DNA from: an uncultured Oscillibacter sp.
Lineage (GTDB): Bacteria; Bacillota; Clostridia; Oscillospirales; Oscillospiraceae
Direction: 5' to 3'
NCBI GenBank assembly: GCA_900548505.1
Contig: URKI01000048.1
Location: 1-17,095, forward strand
Length of the DNA: 17,095 nt
Within the stretch, counting starts at the first letter, position 1; each line of letters starts with the position of its first letter. The notes under the pieces are model-generated. The model did no database searches and was not told where the DNA came from. It was given only the letters and a program-made list of their open reading frames with translations. Shown piece by piece: positions 1 to 7,967 of the stretch. The position numbers and the translations under genes are program-made.

Positions 1-47
1 GAGATAGGCTCCGGTCTCGTGGGCTCGGAGATGTGTATAAGAGACAG
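1..47 (+). other. Illumina Nextera i7 adapter (artefact, not genomic)
   Basis: Positions 1-5 match the last bases of the P7 primer, 6-13 are an 8-nt index (AGGCTCCG), 14-28 are the Nextera read-2 adapter stem, and 29-47 are the 19-bp Tn5 mosaic end (AGATGTGTATAAGAGACAG). The reverse complement of the same construct, with the same index, ends the window. This is library sequence retained in the assembly. Genomic sequence begins at 48. Confidence 0.98.
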
Positions 48-176
48 GTGCTGCTGGATGTGGGCGACCACATCTGGTATGACTTCACCCTGGAGGGCGC
101 CCAGTTCCCGGAAAACGGCATCGTGCCCGCCACCGGCTTCCGCTTTGAGGGCGAGACCCAGGACGCAGCTTCCTGA
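48..176 (+). CDS. 3' fragment of an unrecognised protein
   Basis: This open frame enters from the contig edge and stops at TGA 174-176, giving the last 42 residues of a protein. They read VLLDVGDHIWYDFTLEG near the break and end in GETQDAAS. The segment alternates hydrophobic and polar residues, as in a beta-rich C-terminal domain, but I do not recognise the family. If the frame is extended leftward it runs into adapter and yields the artefact residues MYKRQ from a false GTG at 33, so no start should be placed there. It is followed within two bases by a strong terminator and belongs to a transcript whose rest is missing. Confidence 0.6.
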   Translation: MLLDVGDHIWYDFTLEGAQFPENGIVPATGFRFEGETQDAAS

Positions 177-177
177 T

Positions 178-214
178 AAAAAAGCAGTCCCCTGACCGGG
201 GGACTGCTTTTTTT
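178..214 (+). terminator. Intrinsic terminator after the left partial gene
   Basis: The stem GCAGTCCCC (184-192) pairs with GGGGACTGC (199-207) across a 6-nt loop. It is flanked by an A-run on the left and T7 on the right (208-214). It insulates the partial gene from the promoter that starts 15 bases further on. Confidence 0.9.
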
Positions 215-228
215 GCCTCCAAAGGCCG

Positions 229-257
229 TTGACATCCCTTTTTCCTGCGCCTATACT
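229..257 (+). promoter_or_regulatory. SigA-type promoter of the aminotransferase gene
   Basis: A consensus -35 TTGACA (229-234), a 17-bp spacer and -10 TATACT (252-257) predict a start of transcription near 264, about 25 bases before the ATG. The TTG inside the -35 box is also in frame with the gene, but it cannot be the translation start because it lies upstream of the transcript. Confidence 0.85.
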
Positions 258-288
258 GGATTTCATACGAAAAAGGAGCGTGAGAGCC

Positions 289-1425
289 ATGAAGCTTACA
301 TTGAACAGCGCCGTCACGGAGGTCGAGCTGTCCGGCATCCGCCAGTTCACCTATCTGGTGCGGGATACCCCCGGTGCCTGCGCGCTGACCATCGGCGAGC
401 CGGATCTGGATACGCCGGAGCATATCCGTGCCCAGGCCAAAGCCGCCCTGGACGCAGGCGATACCCACTACCCGCCCGGCAACGGCTACCCCTATTTGCT
501 GGAGGCCATCTCCCGCTTTGAAGCCCAGGCCCACGGCCTGCACTATGCCCCTCAGGAGATCATTGCCACCGTGGGTGCCACGGAGGCTTTGTTCGTGAGC
601 TTTTCCACCATTCTCAACCCCGGCGACGAAGTCATTATCCCCACCCCGGCCTTTGGCCTGTACGATGCGCTGGTGCGCCTCAGAGGCGGCGTGCCCGTAG
701 CCCTGCCCACGGAGGACAACCACTTCCAGATCGACCCGGCGGCCCTGCAGGCAGCCATCACGCCCAAGACCAAGGCCATTATCCTCAACTCCCCCAATAA
801 CCCCACCGGCTGTGTGTACACCAAGGAGACCCTGGACGGCGTCCATGAGGTCCTGCGTGACAAGCCCATTTTCGTCCTGTGCGACGACGTGTACCGCGCC
901 ATGGTCTACGGCACGGAGTTCCACAGCTTTGCCGAGTACCAGGACATGCGGGACCGCATCATCGTCATCCAGAGCTTCTCCAAGCCCTATGCCATGACCG
1001 GCTGGCGCCTGGGCTACTGCATGGCGGACGCCCCCATTCTCGACCGCATCCAGGTATTCCACCAGTACGCCGTCACCTCCATTCCCTCCTTTGTCCAGCA
1101 GGCCTGCGTCACGGCGCTGGAGACCCCCACGGACGACGTGTGCGCCCTGTTCCAAAAGCGGCGGGACTATGTCTACGGTCGACTGAAGGCCATGGGCCTT
1201 TCGGTGGAGGAGCCTCAGGGCGCTTTCTACATGTTCATCGACATCCGCCCCTTCGGCATGGACTCCACCACCTTCTGCACCCGCATGCTCAAGGAGGGCC
1301 TGGTAGGCCTCATCCCCGGCGTCCACTTCGGAACGGAGGGCTTCATGCGCCTTTCCTACTGCTATTCCGACGCCGACCTCAAGGAGGGCCTGGACCGGAT
1401 CGAGCGGTTTATCAAGACCCTTTGA
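289..1425 (+). CDS. patA: Class I/II PLP aminotransferase, probable N-acetyl-L,L-diaminopimelate aminotransferase
   Basis: 378 residues, the usual size for fold-type I aminotransferases. Visible landmarks are the SPNNPTG motif at 168-174, an Asp/Tyr pair in CDDVY (D199, Y202) for the PLP ring, the Schiff-base lysine K232 in SFSKPYAMTGWRLGY, and the carboxylate-binding arginine R354 in FMRLSYC. The ATG at 289 is chosen because AAGGAG lies 10 bases upstream and a consensus promoter ends at 257. The family is broad (AspC/PatA type). The assignment to the acetyl-DAP branch of lysine and peptidoglycan synthesis rests on the neighbouring dapH and an M20 deacetylase, which supply the steps before and after it. 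A general aspartate or aromatic aminotransferase remains possible. The gene has its own promoter and terminator. Confidence 0.75.
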   Translation: MKLTLNSAVTEVELSGIRQFTYLVRDTPGACALTIGEPDLDTPEHIRAQAKAALDAGDTHYPPGNGYPYLLEAISRFEAQAHGLHYAPQEIIATVGATEALFVSFSTILNPGDEVIIPTPAFGLYDALVRLRGGVPVALPTEDNHFQIDPAALQAAITPKTKAIILNSPNNPTGCVYTKETLDGVHEVLRDKPIFVLCDDVYRAMVYGTEFHSFAEYQDMRDRIIVIQSFSKPYAMTGWRLGYCMADAPILDRIQVFHQYAVTSIPSFVQQACVTALETPTDDVCALFQKRRDYVYGRLKAMGLSVEEPQGAFYMFIDIRPFGMDSTTFCTRMLKEGLVGLIPGVHFGTEGFMRLSYCYSDADLKEGLDRIERFIKTL

Positions 1426-1431
1426 TGCAGC

Positions 1432-1470
1432 AAAAAAACGCCCCGTGCCATCTGGCACGGGGCGTTTTTT
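1432..1470. terminator. Bidirectional terminator between aminotransferase and YbjQ-family gene
   Basis: An 11-bp stem, CGCCCCGTGCC (1439-1449) with GGCACGGGGCG (1454-1464), has loop ATCT. An A7 run lies on the left and a T6 run on the right, so it can stop transcripts from both convergent genes. Confidence 0.92.
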
Positions 1471-1498
1471 CTTTGTTGACGCCGGAGCACGTTCCCAG

Positions 1499-1819
1499 TT
1501 AGTTCAGGGAAACGGCAGTACCGGAGACGGTGACCATGAGCATGCCGTTGTCGCTGCCCAGCACCTCGTAGTCCACGTCGATGCCCACCACAGCGTCGGC
1601 CCCCAGCCGGACAGCCCGCTGCTCCAGCTCAGAGAGAGCCTGGGTGCGAGCGTTCATCAGCTCCTCTTCGTATGTATTGGAGCGGCCGCCGAAGAAGTTG
1701 GACAGTCCCGCGGTAAAGTCCTTGAGGACGTTCACGCCGGAGATCACCTCGCCGAATACGATGCCGTGATATTGGGTGATGGTGCGACCCTCTACGGTGG
1801 GAGTGGTTGTCAGGATCAT
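1499..1819 (-). CDS. YbjQ/UPF0145 family heavy-metal-binding-domain protein
   Basis: 106 residues, the full length of the YbjQ family. Features seen are the N-terminal MILTTTPTVEGRTI strand, the conserved GEVISGVN turn, and the helix with ALSELEQRAVRLGADAVVGI. Members form small pentameric rings; their physiological role is unknown despite the 'heavy-metal-binding' label. The ATG at 1819 is preceded by AAAGGAGGT at good distance. A longer open frame upstream to 1861 lacks support. It lies 53 bases downstream of the M20 deacetylase on the same strand with no terminator between, so co-transcription is likely. Family assignment is confident; function is not known. Confidence 0.85.
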   Translation of the reverse strand: MILTTTPTVEGRTITQYHGIVFGEVISGVNVLKDFTAGLSNFFGGRSNTYEEELMNARTQALSELEQRAVRLGADAVVGIDVDYEVLGSDNGMLMVTVSGTAVSLN

Positions 1820-1872
1820 AAAACTACCTCCTTTTGTTATCCGCCCATTTACCGGGCTCACGCCGTGACCTT

Positions 1873-2976
1873 TCAGGAAAGTCCCAGCAGCTTTTCAAAG
1901 AACGCCGCGCCGGCAGGCAGCACGGCCGCATCGTCAAAATCAAAATTCTGGGCGTGGAGCGGCGGCGTGGCCCCCGTTCCCAAAAAGAAGAACACGCCGG
2001 GCACCTGACGCTGGTAAAACGAGAAGTCCTCCGCTGCCATGGCAGGCGTCTCCAGCACGGCGGGAGCCTCGCTTCCCAGCTGGTGCCGCACCGACTCCAG
2101 CAGTTCCGCGTGGTTCCACACGGCCGGGTAGCTGATGCCCAGCTTCACCTCCACGGTGCAGCCCGTCTCCCGCTCAATCCGGGCGCCGATCTCCTCCATC
2201 CCCCGGCAGCAGGCGTCGTATGTCTCATCCCGGTAGGTCCGCAGGTTGCCCTCCAGTACGCTCAGGGCGCTGACGGCATTGCGGACCGTACCCGAGGTCA
2301 TCTTTCCGAAGCGCAGCACCAGCGGCTCCTCAGACGGCATTGCGGCGGCCATGTCATAGGCACGGCGCAGAAACTCCGCCGCCGCGGCCAGGGCGTCGCA
2401 GCCCTGCCGGTAACTGCTGATATGCACACTCTTGCCGCGCACGATCACATTCAGCTCGCCTGCCCGGGCCATCATGGGGCCCGGCCGTGTGGCGATGGTC
2501 CCCGCCGGGAGGCCCGGCCAAAGATGCATGCCGAAAATGCGGTCCACGTGATACTGCTCCAAAACGCCCGCCCGGCAAAGGTCCCGGGCGCCGCTGGTAG
2601 TCTCCTCCGCCGGCTGGAACAAAAGCAGTACGTTCCGGGGCAGTGCGCCCGCAGGGTACGTGTTCAGCCGCTCCGCCAGGGCCAGCAGCATGGCCGTGTG
2701 GCCGTCGTGGCCGCAGGCGTGCATGATCCCTGGGTGGGTGGAGGCGTAGGGCGCGCCGGTGGCCTCCTGCACCGGCAGGGCGTCCATGTCCGCCCGGAGG
2801 GCCAGGGTCGTCTCCCTTCCCTGGTCAAAATACGCGCAGACGCTGCCCTCCGTAGGGGAGAACACCTTGCAGGAAAGCCCCTCCAGCACCCGCCGCACAT
2901 AGCCGGTGGTCTCGGGCAGCTGCCGGTCCAGCTCCGGGATTGCGTGCAGGGCTCTGCGATGTGCAACCACATCCAT
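1873..2976 (-). CDS. dapL: M20D-family amidohydrolase, probable N-acetyldiaminopimelate deacetylase
   Basis: 367 residues, close to the roughly 370 of this family. Metal-site signatures are HACGHDGH (86-93), PAEE (122-125), GMHLWP (149-154) and a late histidine in PPLHAQN (about 341). The dimerisation domain carries GKSVH (181-185). The family hydrolyses N-acyl amino acids (hippurate, N-acetyl-DAP, indole-acetyl conjugates). Here it is divergent from dapH, and a PatA-like aminotransferase is 0.5 kb away, so removal of acetate from N-acetyl-L,L-DAP is the best guess. The segment after GKSVH (ISSYRQGCDAL) differs from the AxPH pattern I expect in typical M20D enzymes, so another acyl substrate is possible. 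The ATG at 2976 has GAGGAGG 7 bases upstream. An extended -10 promoter lies at 3012-3020. Confidence 0.75.
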   Translation of the reverse strand: MDVVAHRRALHAIPELDRQLPETTGYVRRVLEGLSCKVFSPTEGSVCAYFDQGRETTLALRADMDALPVQEATGAPYASTHPGIMHACGHDGHTAMLLALAERLNTYPAGALPRNVLLLFQPAEETTSGARDLCRAGVLEQYHVDRIFGMHLWPGLPAGTIATRPGPMMARAGELNVIVRGKSVHISSYRQGCDALAAAAEFLRRAYDMAAAMPSEEPLVLRFGKMTSGTVRNAVSALSVLEGNLRTYRDETYDACCRGMEEIGARIERETGCTVEVKLGISYPAVWNHAELLESVRHQLGSEAPAVLETPAMAAEDFSFYQRQVPGVFFFLGTGATPPLHAQNFDFDDAAVLPAGAAFFEKLLGLS

Positions 2977-3011
2977 GATCGTTCCTCCTCGTGATTTTCT
3001 CTTGATGGTTT

Positions 3012-3020
3012 ATTATAGCA
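3012..3020 (-). promoter_or_regulatory. Extended -10 promoter of the deacetylase gene
   Basis: On the minus strand this reads TGCTATAAT, a perfect TATAAT with the TGn extension. The -35 region is poor, as is common for extended -10 promoters. The predicted start is near 3005, giving a leader of about 30 bases. No clear plus-strand promoter for dapH could be picked in the same 170-bp intergenic region. Confidence 0.65.
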
Positions 3021-3146
3021 TATTTGCCCGGCGGGGAACTATTTTTTTCACAGCTCCCTTTCTTCGGCAGGAAAACGGCGGTGCTGTGGTGCAGACTGTG
3101 GAAAACGCCGGACTCCCGGAGGATATGTTATTTGGAGCGTGAGAGC

Positions 3147-3851
3147 ATGATGCGAAAAAACCCGCAGGAGATCATCGACATGATCGCCCACTCGGAGAAA
3201 ACCACCCCGGTGAAGGTCTATGTGAACACCACCGGGCCGGTGGATTTCGGCCGGGCCGCTGTGTTCGGCAGCGGCAGCAGCCACATCGTTTTCGGGGACT
3301 GGAGACACCTCCGCCCCATTCTGGAGGCCAACCGCAGCCGCATCTCCGCGTGCATCGTGGAGTGTGACCGGCGCAGCTCCGCCGTGGAACTGCTGGACCT
3401 GAAGGACCTGCCCGCCCGGGTGGAGCCCGGGGCTATCATCCGCGCCCAGGCGGAGATCGGCCGGGGTGCCGTCATCATGATGGGCGCCGTCATCAACATC
3501 GGTGCCGTGGTAGGCGAGGGCACCATGGTGGACATGAACGCCGTGCTGGGCGCCCGGGCCGCCGTGGGAAAGCGCTGCCACATCGGAGCCGGTGCCGTGC
3601 TCGCCGGCGTAGTGGAGCCCGCCTCCGCCGTACCGGTGACGGTGGGCGACGACGTGCTCATCGGCGCCAACGCCGTGGTGCTGGAGGGCGTGCACGTGGG
3701 CAGCGGCGCCGTGGTGGCCGCCGGAGCCGTGGTAACGTCTGACGTTCCGGAGAATGCCGTGGCAGCGGGCTGCCCCGCCCGCATCGTCAAATACAAGGAC
3801 GCGGCCACCTGCAGCAAGACGGTCCTTTCCGACGCGCTGCGGACGCTGTAA
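3147..3851 (+). CDS. dapH: 2,3,4,5-tetrahydropyridine-2,6-dicarboxylate N-acetyltransferase
   Basis: 234 residues, against about 236 in Bacillus. The N-terminal domain contains TPVKVYVNTTGP and VVECDRR-like text (IVECDRRSSA). It is followed by a left-handed beta-helix of hexapeptide repeats (PGAIIRAQAEIGRGAVIMMG, then INIGAVVGEGTMVDMNAVLG and IGAGAVLAGVVEP) and the C-terminal IGANAVVLEGVHVGSGAVVA. This is diagnostic of DapH, which acetylates tetrahydrodipicolinate with acetyl-CoA in the lysine/DAP pathway in the cytoplasm. ATG 3147 is followed directly by a second ATG; GGAG at 3134-3137 fits the first one. The open frame continues upstream to 3024 but that part reads as leader, not protein. 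I looked for a lysine riboswitch in the leader and did not find one. Confidence 0.93.
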   Translation: MMRKNPQEIIDMIAHSEKTTPVKVYVNTTGPVDFGRAAVFGSGSSHIVFGDWRHLRPILEANRSRISACIVECDRRSSAVELLDLKDLPARVEPGAIIRAQAEIGRGAVIMMGAVINIGAVVGEGTMVDMNAVLGARAAVGKRCHIGAGAVLAGVVEPASAVPVTVGDDVLIGANAVVLEGVHVGSGAVVAAGAVVTSDVPENAVAAGCPARIVKYKDAATCSKTVLSDALRTL

Positions 3852-3853
3852 GC

Positions 3854-3892
3854 AAAAAAAGATCTGCCGGGAAATCCCGGCAAATCTTTTTT
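3854..3892. terminator. Bidirectional terminator between dapH and clpC
   Basis: GATCTGCCGGG (3861-3871) pairs with CCCGGCAAATC (3876-3886), with one internal mismatch and loop AAAT. A7 lies on the left and T6 on the right. It serves both convergent transcripts. Confidence 0.9.
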
Positions 3893-3908
3893 ATTGAAGC
3901 AATGGCGC

Positions 3909-6368
<2,460 letters not shown>

Positions 6369-6402
6369 AACTTAACCTTCTTTCCTGTTGGAGCGGAGGG
6401 CG

Positions 6403-6912
6403 TCACTTGCTCTCCTTATGCTCCTTGTGCTCAGCCTCCAGCGCCCGGATCTTATCCCGCAGCTCGGCGGCCTTTTCGAAGTCCTCCTGATGGACTGCCT
6501 TCTTCATCTCCAGCTTCAGCGCATTCATCTGGCGCATGTAGGCGAAGCGTCCCTGCTCCTCCTTGCCCACCAGATCGTCCTTCTTCTCCTCCTTTGCGGC
6601 CTCTTCATTGGAAACCGCCGGGTTCAGGACAGGCATGTCGGCGAAGAAATCATCAAAGGGGTTTTCCAGCAGCCGGTTCATGCGGCCGAAGAGGCTGGGC
6701 ATGGGGCTGAAGAAATCATCGAAGAAGCTGTCGCCGAAGAAGCTGTTTCCGAAGAAATTCTGCATCATCCGCTGAGAGTGGGACGCCACCTTCTGGGTGT
6801 AGCCCAGCTTTTCGGCGCACTCGCTGCAAAGATGCTTCTCGGTCACCTGACCGTTGATGTTGCTCTGATACACAAAGGTAACTTCATTCTTACCGCAATT
6901 CTCGCATTTCAT
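6403..6912 (-). CDS. mcsA: McsA-like UVR-motif protein with a single zinc finger
   Basis: 169 residues. The N-terminus has two CxxC pairs (C3/C6 and C29/C32), making one zinc finger. Residues 51-90 are unusually rich in Phe, Asp and Asn (FFGNSFFGDSFFDDFF). A charged linker follows, then a UVR motif (131-159, EMKKAVHQEDFEKAAELRDK). Bacillus McsA has four CxxC pairs and activates the arginine kinase McsB. Here the second finger is missing and no mcsB follows. The position between ctsR and clpC supports a role in controlling CtsR or ClpC. The UVR motif may contact the matching middle domain of ClpC (inference). ATG 6912 is preceded by AGGAGGA at 7-8 bases. Confidence 0.88.
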   Translation of the reverse strand: MKCENCGKNEVTFVYQSNINGQVTEKHLCSECAEKLGYTQKVASHSQRMMQNFFGNSFFGDSFFDDFFSPMPSLFGRMNRLLENPFDDFFADMPVLNPAVSNEEAAKEEKKDDLVGKEEQGRFAYMRQMNALKLEMKKAVHQEDFEKAAELRDKIRALEAEHKEHKESK

Positions 6913-6972
6913 AATCCATTCCTCCTATAAAAAACCTTGTTGTTTCAACAAATTTCATGGGGCGCAGACACC

Positions 6973-7425
6973 TCAGACCTGCAGGATCAAAACCTGCTTC
7001 AATATATCCGCCCGGACCTGGTCCCTGGTCTGTCGCGGCACGGCTGCAAGCGCCTTGTCGCCCACAGAGGCCAGGATCGTCCGCCCCAGGTTCTCCTCCA
7101 GCGCCCCGGATGTGACCAGGTTGGTGAGGATCGCCCGGGCCGACGGAAGATCCACGCTGTCTCCCAAAGAGTTGATCACGTGCATCATCAGCGTCTGCCG
7201 GTCCACCCGTACCCGGGTGATGCGGATATATCCGTTGCCGCCCCGGCGGCTTTCCACGATGTAGCCCCGCTCCGGGGAAAACCGGGTGCTCATCACATAA
7301 TTGATCTGACTGGGAACGCAGTTGAAGCGCTGGGCCAGATCGCTGCGCTGGACCTCCAGCACACCATCTTCCGCCTCGTCCAGTCCTTCCTGGAGGAAGC
7401 TTGCGATCAAATCCGAAATACCCAC
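6973..7425 (-). CDS. ctsR: CtsR, class III heat-shock repressor
   Basis: 150 residues, full length. The N-terminal winged helix-turn-helix includes RSDLAQRFNCVPSQINYVMS and the wing RRGGNGYIRI, whose glycine-rich tip enters the minor groove of the CtsR box. The C-terminal helical dimer domain (about 80-150) contains LPSARAILTNLVTSGAL. The start is GTG 7425, giving GISDLIASFL, which matches the usual N-terminus. AAAGGGA lies 10 bases upstream, and the nearby ATG is out of frame. First gene of the ctsR-mcsA-clpC transcript, it should repress its own operon through the two operators upstream. Normally CtsR is inactivated by heat and, in species with McsB, by that kinase. Confidence 0.96.
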   Translation of the reverse strand: MGISDLIASFLQEGLDEAEDGVLEVQRSDLAQRFNCVPSQINYVMSTRFSPERGYIVESRRGGNGYIRITRVRVDRQTLMMHVINSLGDSVDLPSARAILTNLVTSGALEENLGRTILASVGDKALAAVPRQTRDQVRADILKQVLILQV

Positions 7426-7463
7426 GCAGGAACCATCCCTTTCTGTTTATCTATCTTTTTGAC

Positions 7464-7480
7464 TTTGACTATCTTTAACC
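7464..7480 (-). promoter_or_regulatory. CtsR operator, downstream copy
   Basis: The minus strand reads GGTTAAAGATAGTCAAA, one mismatch from the known CtsR box RGTCAAANANRGTCAAA. It lies just inside the predicted transcript (start near 7489). A further TTTGAC-type half-site sits immediately next to it at about 7458-7463. Confidence 0.8.
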
Positions 7481-7495
7481 TTTGTTTCTGACGCT

Positions 7496-7523
7496 AGTAT
7501 AACACCTTGCGGCAAAAAGTCAA
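7496..7523 (-). promoter_or_regulatory. Promoter of the ctsR-mcsA-clpC operon
   Basis: The minus strand shows TTGACT (7518-7523), a 16-bp spacer and TATACT (7496-7501), a good SigA promoter. It is bracketed by two CtsR boxes, one upstream of the -35 and one downstream of the start, an arrangement suited to tight repression. Confidence 0.82.
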
Positions 7524-7532
7524 CAGGTGATT

Positions 7533-7549
7533 TTTGACTTTCTTTGACC
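7533..7549 (-). promoter_or_regulatory. CtsR operator, upstream copy
   Basis: The minus strand reads GGTCAAAGAAAGTCAAA, a perfect match to RGTCAAANANRGTCAAA. It sits 9 bases upstream of the -35 box of the operon. Confidence 0.92.
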
Positions 7550-7571
7550 AATTTGAAAACAATTTGTGAAC

Positions 7572-7587
7572 GCCTGCATTTGCAGGC
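7572..7587. promoter_or_regulatory. 16-bp perfect palindrome between ctsR and ferredoxin promoters
   Basis: GCCTGCATTTGCAGGC is a perfect dyad with a 2-base centre, too short a loop for a stable hairpin but typical of an operator. It is 23 bases beyond the upstream CtsR box and about 60 bases before the ferredoxin -35. The binding protein is unknown. Confidence 0.4.
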
Positions 7588-7649
7588 CTCCGCGGGTAAA
7601 ATTCACGTTCAGCTTTGATAAAATTCCCACGGGCAGCGGAAGCTCCCTC

Positions 7650-7677
7650 TTGCATTTTCAAAAATGTATGCTACAAT
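7650..7677 (+). promoter_or_regulatory. Promoter of the ferredoxin gene
   Basis: TTGCAT (7650-7655), a 16-bp spacer and TACAAT (7672-7677), with a TGC extension immediately before the -10. The predicted start is near 7684, leaving a leader of about 25 bases that holds the ribosome-binding site. Confidence 0.75.
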
Positions 7678-7707
7678 AAACCTACAATTCTAATGGAGGT
7701 GCTTCCA

Positions 7708-7881
7708 ATGGCTTACAAGATTACTTCTGCTTGCGTCAGCTGCGGCGCTTGCTCTGATGTCTGCCCCGCTGGTGCTATCAGCCAGGGTGACGATCAGTAC
7801 GTCATCGACGCTGCCGCTTGCCTGGACTGCGGTTCTTGCAGCGACACCTGCCCCAACGGCGCCATCGTCCCCGAGGAATAA
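7708..7881 (+). CDS. 2[4Fe-4S] ferredoxin, clostridial type
   Basis: 57 residues, the usual size for the small bacterial ferredoxin. Two CxxCxxCxxxCP motifs are complete: C9, C12, C15, C19 and C38, C41, C44, C48. Each binds a [4Fe-4S] cluster, with the fourth cysteine of each motif completing the opposite cluster in this family. It is an electron carrier for pyruvate:ferredoxin oxidoreductase, hydrogenase or Rnf-type partners in anaerobes. ATG 7708 has GGAGGT 7 bases upstream; an in-frame upstream extension to 7615 lies before the promoter and is rejected. It is flanked by its own promoter and a strong terminator, so monocistronic and probably highly expressed. Confidence 0.97.
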   Translation: MAYKITSACVSCGACSDVCPAGAISQGDDQYVIDAAACLDCGSCSDTCPNGAIVPEE

Positions 7882-7892
7882 TCGAGGATACA

Positions 7893-7928
7893 TAAAAACA
7901 CCGCGAGCTTTCGCTCGCGGTGTTTTTT
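7893..7928 (+). terminator. Ferredoxin terminator
   Basis: An 11-bp perfect stem, ACACCGCGAGC (7898-7908) with GCTCGCGGTGT (7913-7923), has tetraloop TTTC and is followed by a T-run. Confidence 0.95.
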
Positions 7929-7938
7929 GTTTGTCCGC

Positions 7939-7967
7939 TTGTGCTTGGGCCCGCTTTCCGATATAAT
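7939..7967 (+). promoter_or_regulatory. Promoter of the methyltransferase-rsmI operon
   Basis: TTGTGC (7939-7944), a 17-bp spacer and consensus TATAAT (7962-7967). The predicted transcript starts near 7974, downstream of the first in-frame ATG (7966), which overlaps the -10 box. Confidence 0.7.

Noticed and set aside
229..288. TTG at 229 as start of the aminotransferase, adding 20 residues
   Set aside because: That TTG is the first half of the consensus -35 box TTGACA; the ATG at 289 has a proper ribosome-binding site.
85..2994. Long open frames antisense to the aminotransferase (minus, 85-1458) and to the deacetylase (plus, 1834-2994)
   Set aside because: Both are shadows of clearly conserved genes, with Arg/Gly/His-biased translation; the first also runs through two terminators.
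2977..3146. Possible lysine riboswitch ahead of dapH
   Set aside because: The whole intergenic region is 170 bases and shows no multi-helix aptamer or terminator before the start; I could not identify lysine-box elements.
275..3146. Shared 13-nt leader as evidence of a recent gene duplication
   Set aside because: The two genes encode unrelated folds, and sequence outside the 13 bases does not match.
6937..6951. Hairpin TTGTTG-TTT-CAACAA between ctsR and mcsA followed by T6 on the minus strand, as a terminator
   Set aside because: The stem is only 6 bp and AT-rich, too weak for an efficient terminator; at most a minor attenuator. The operon order implies read-through.
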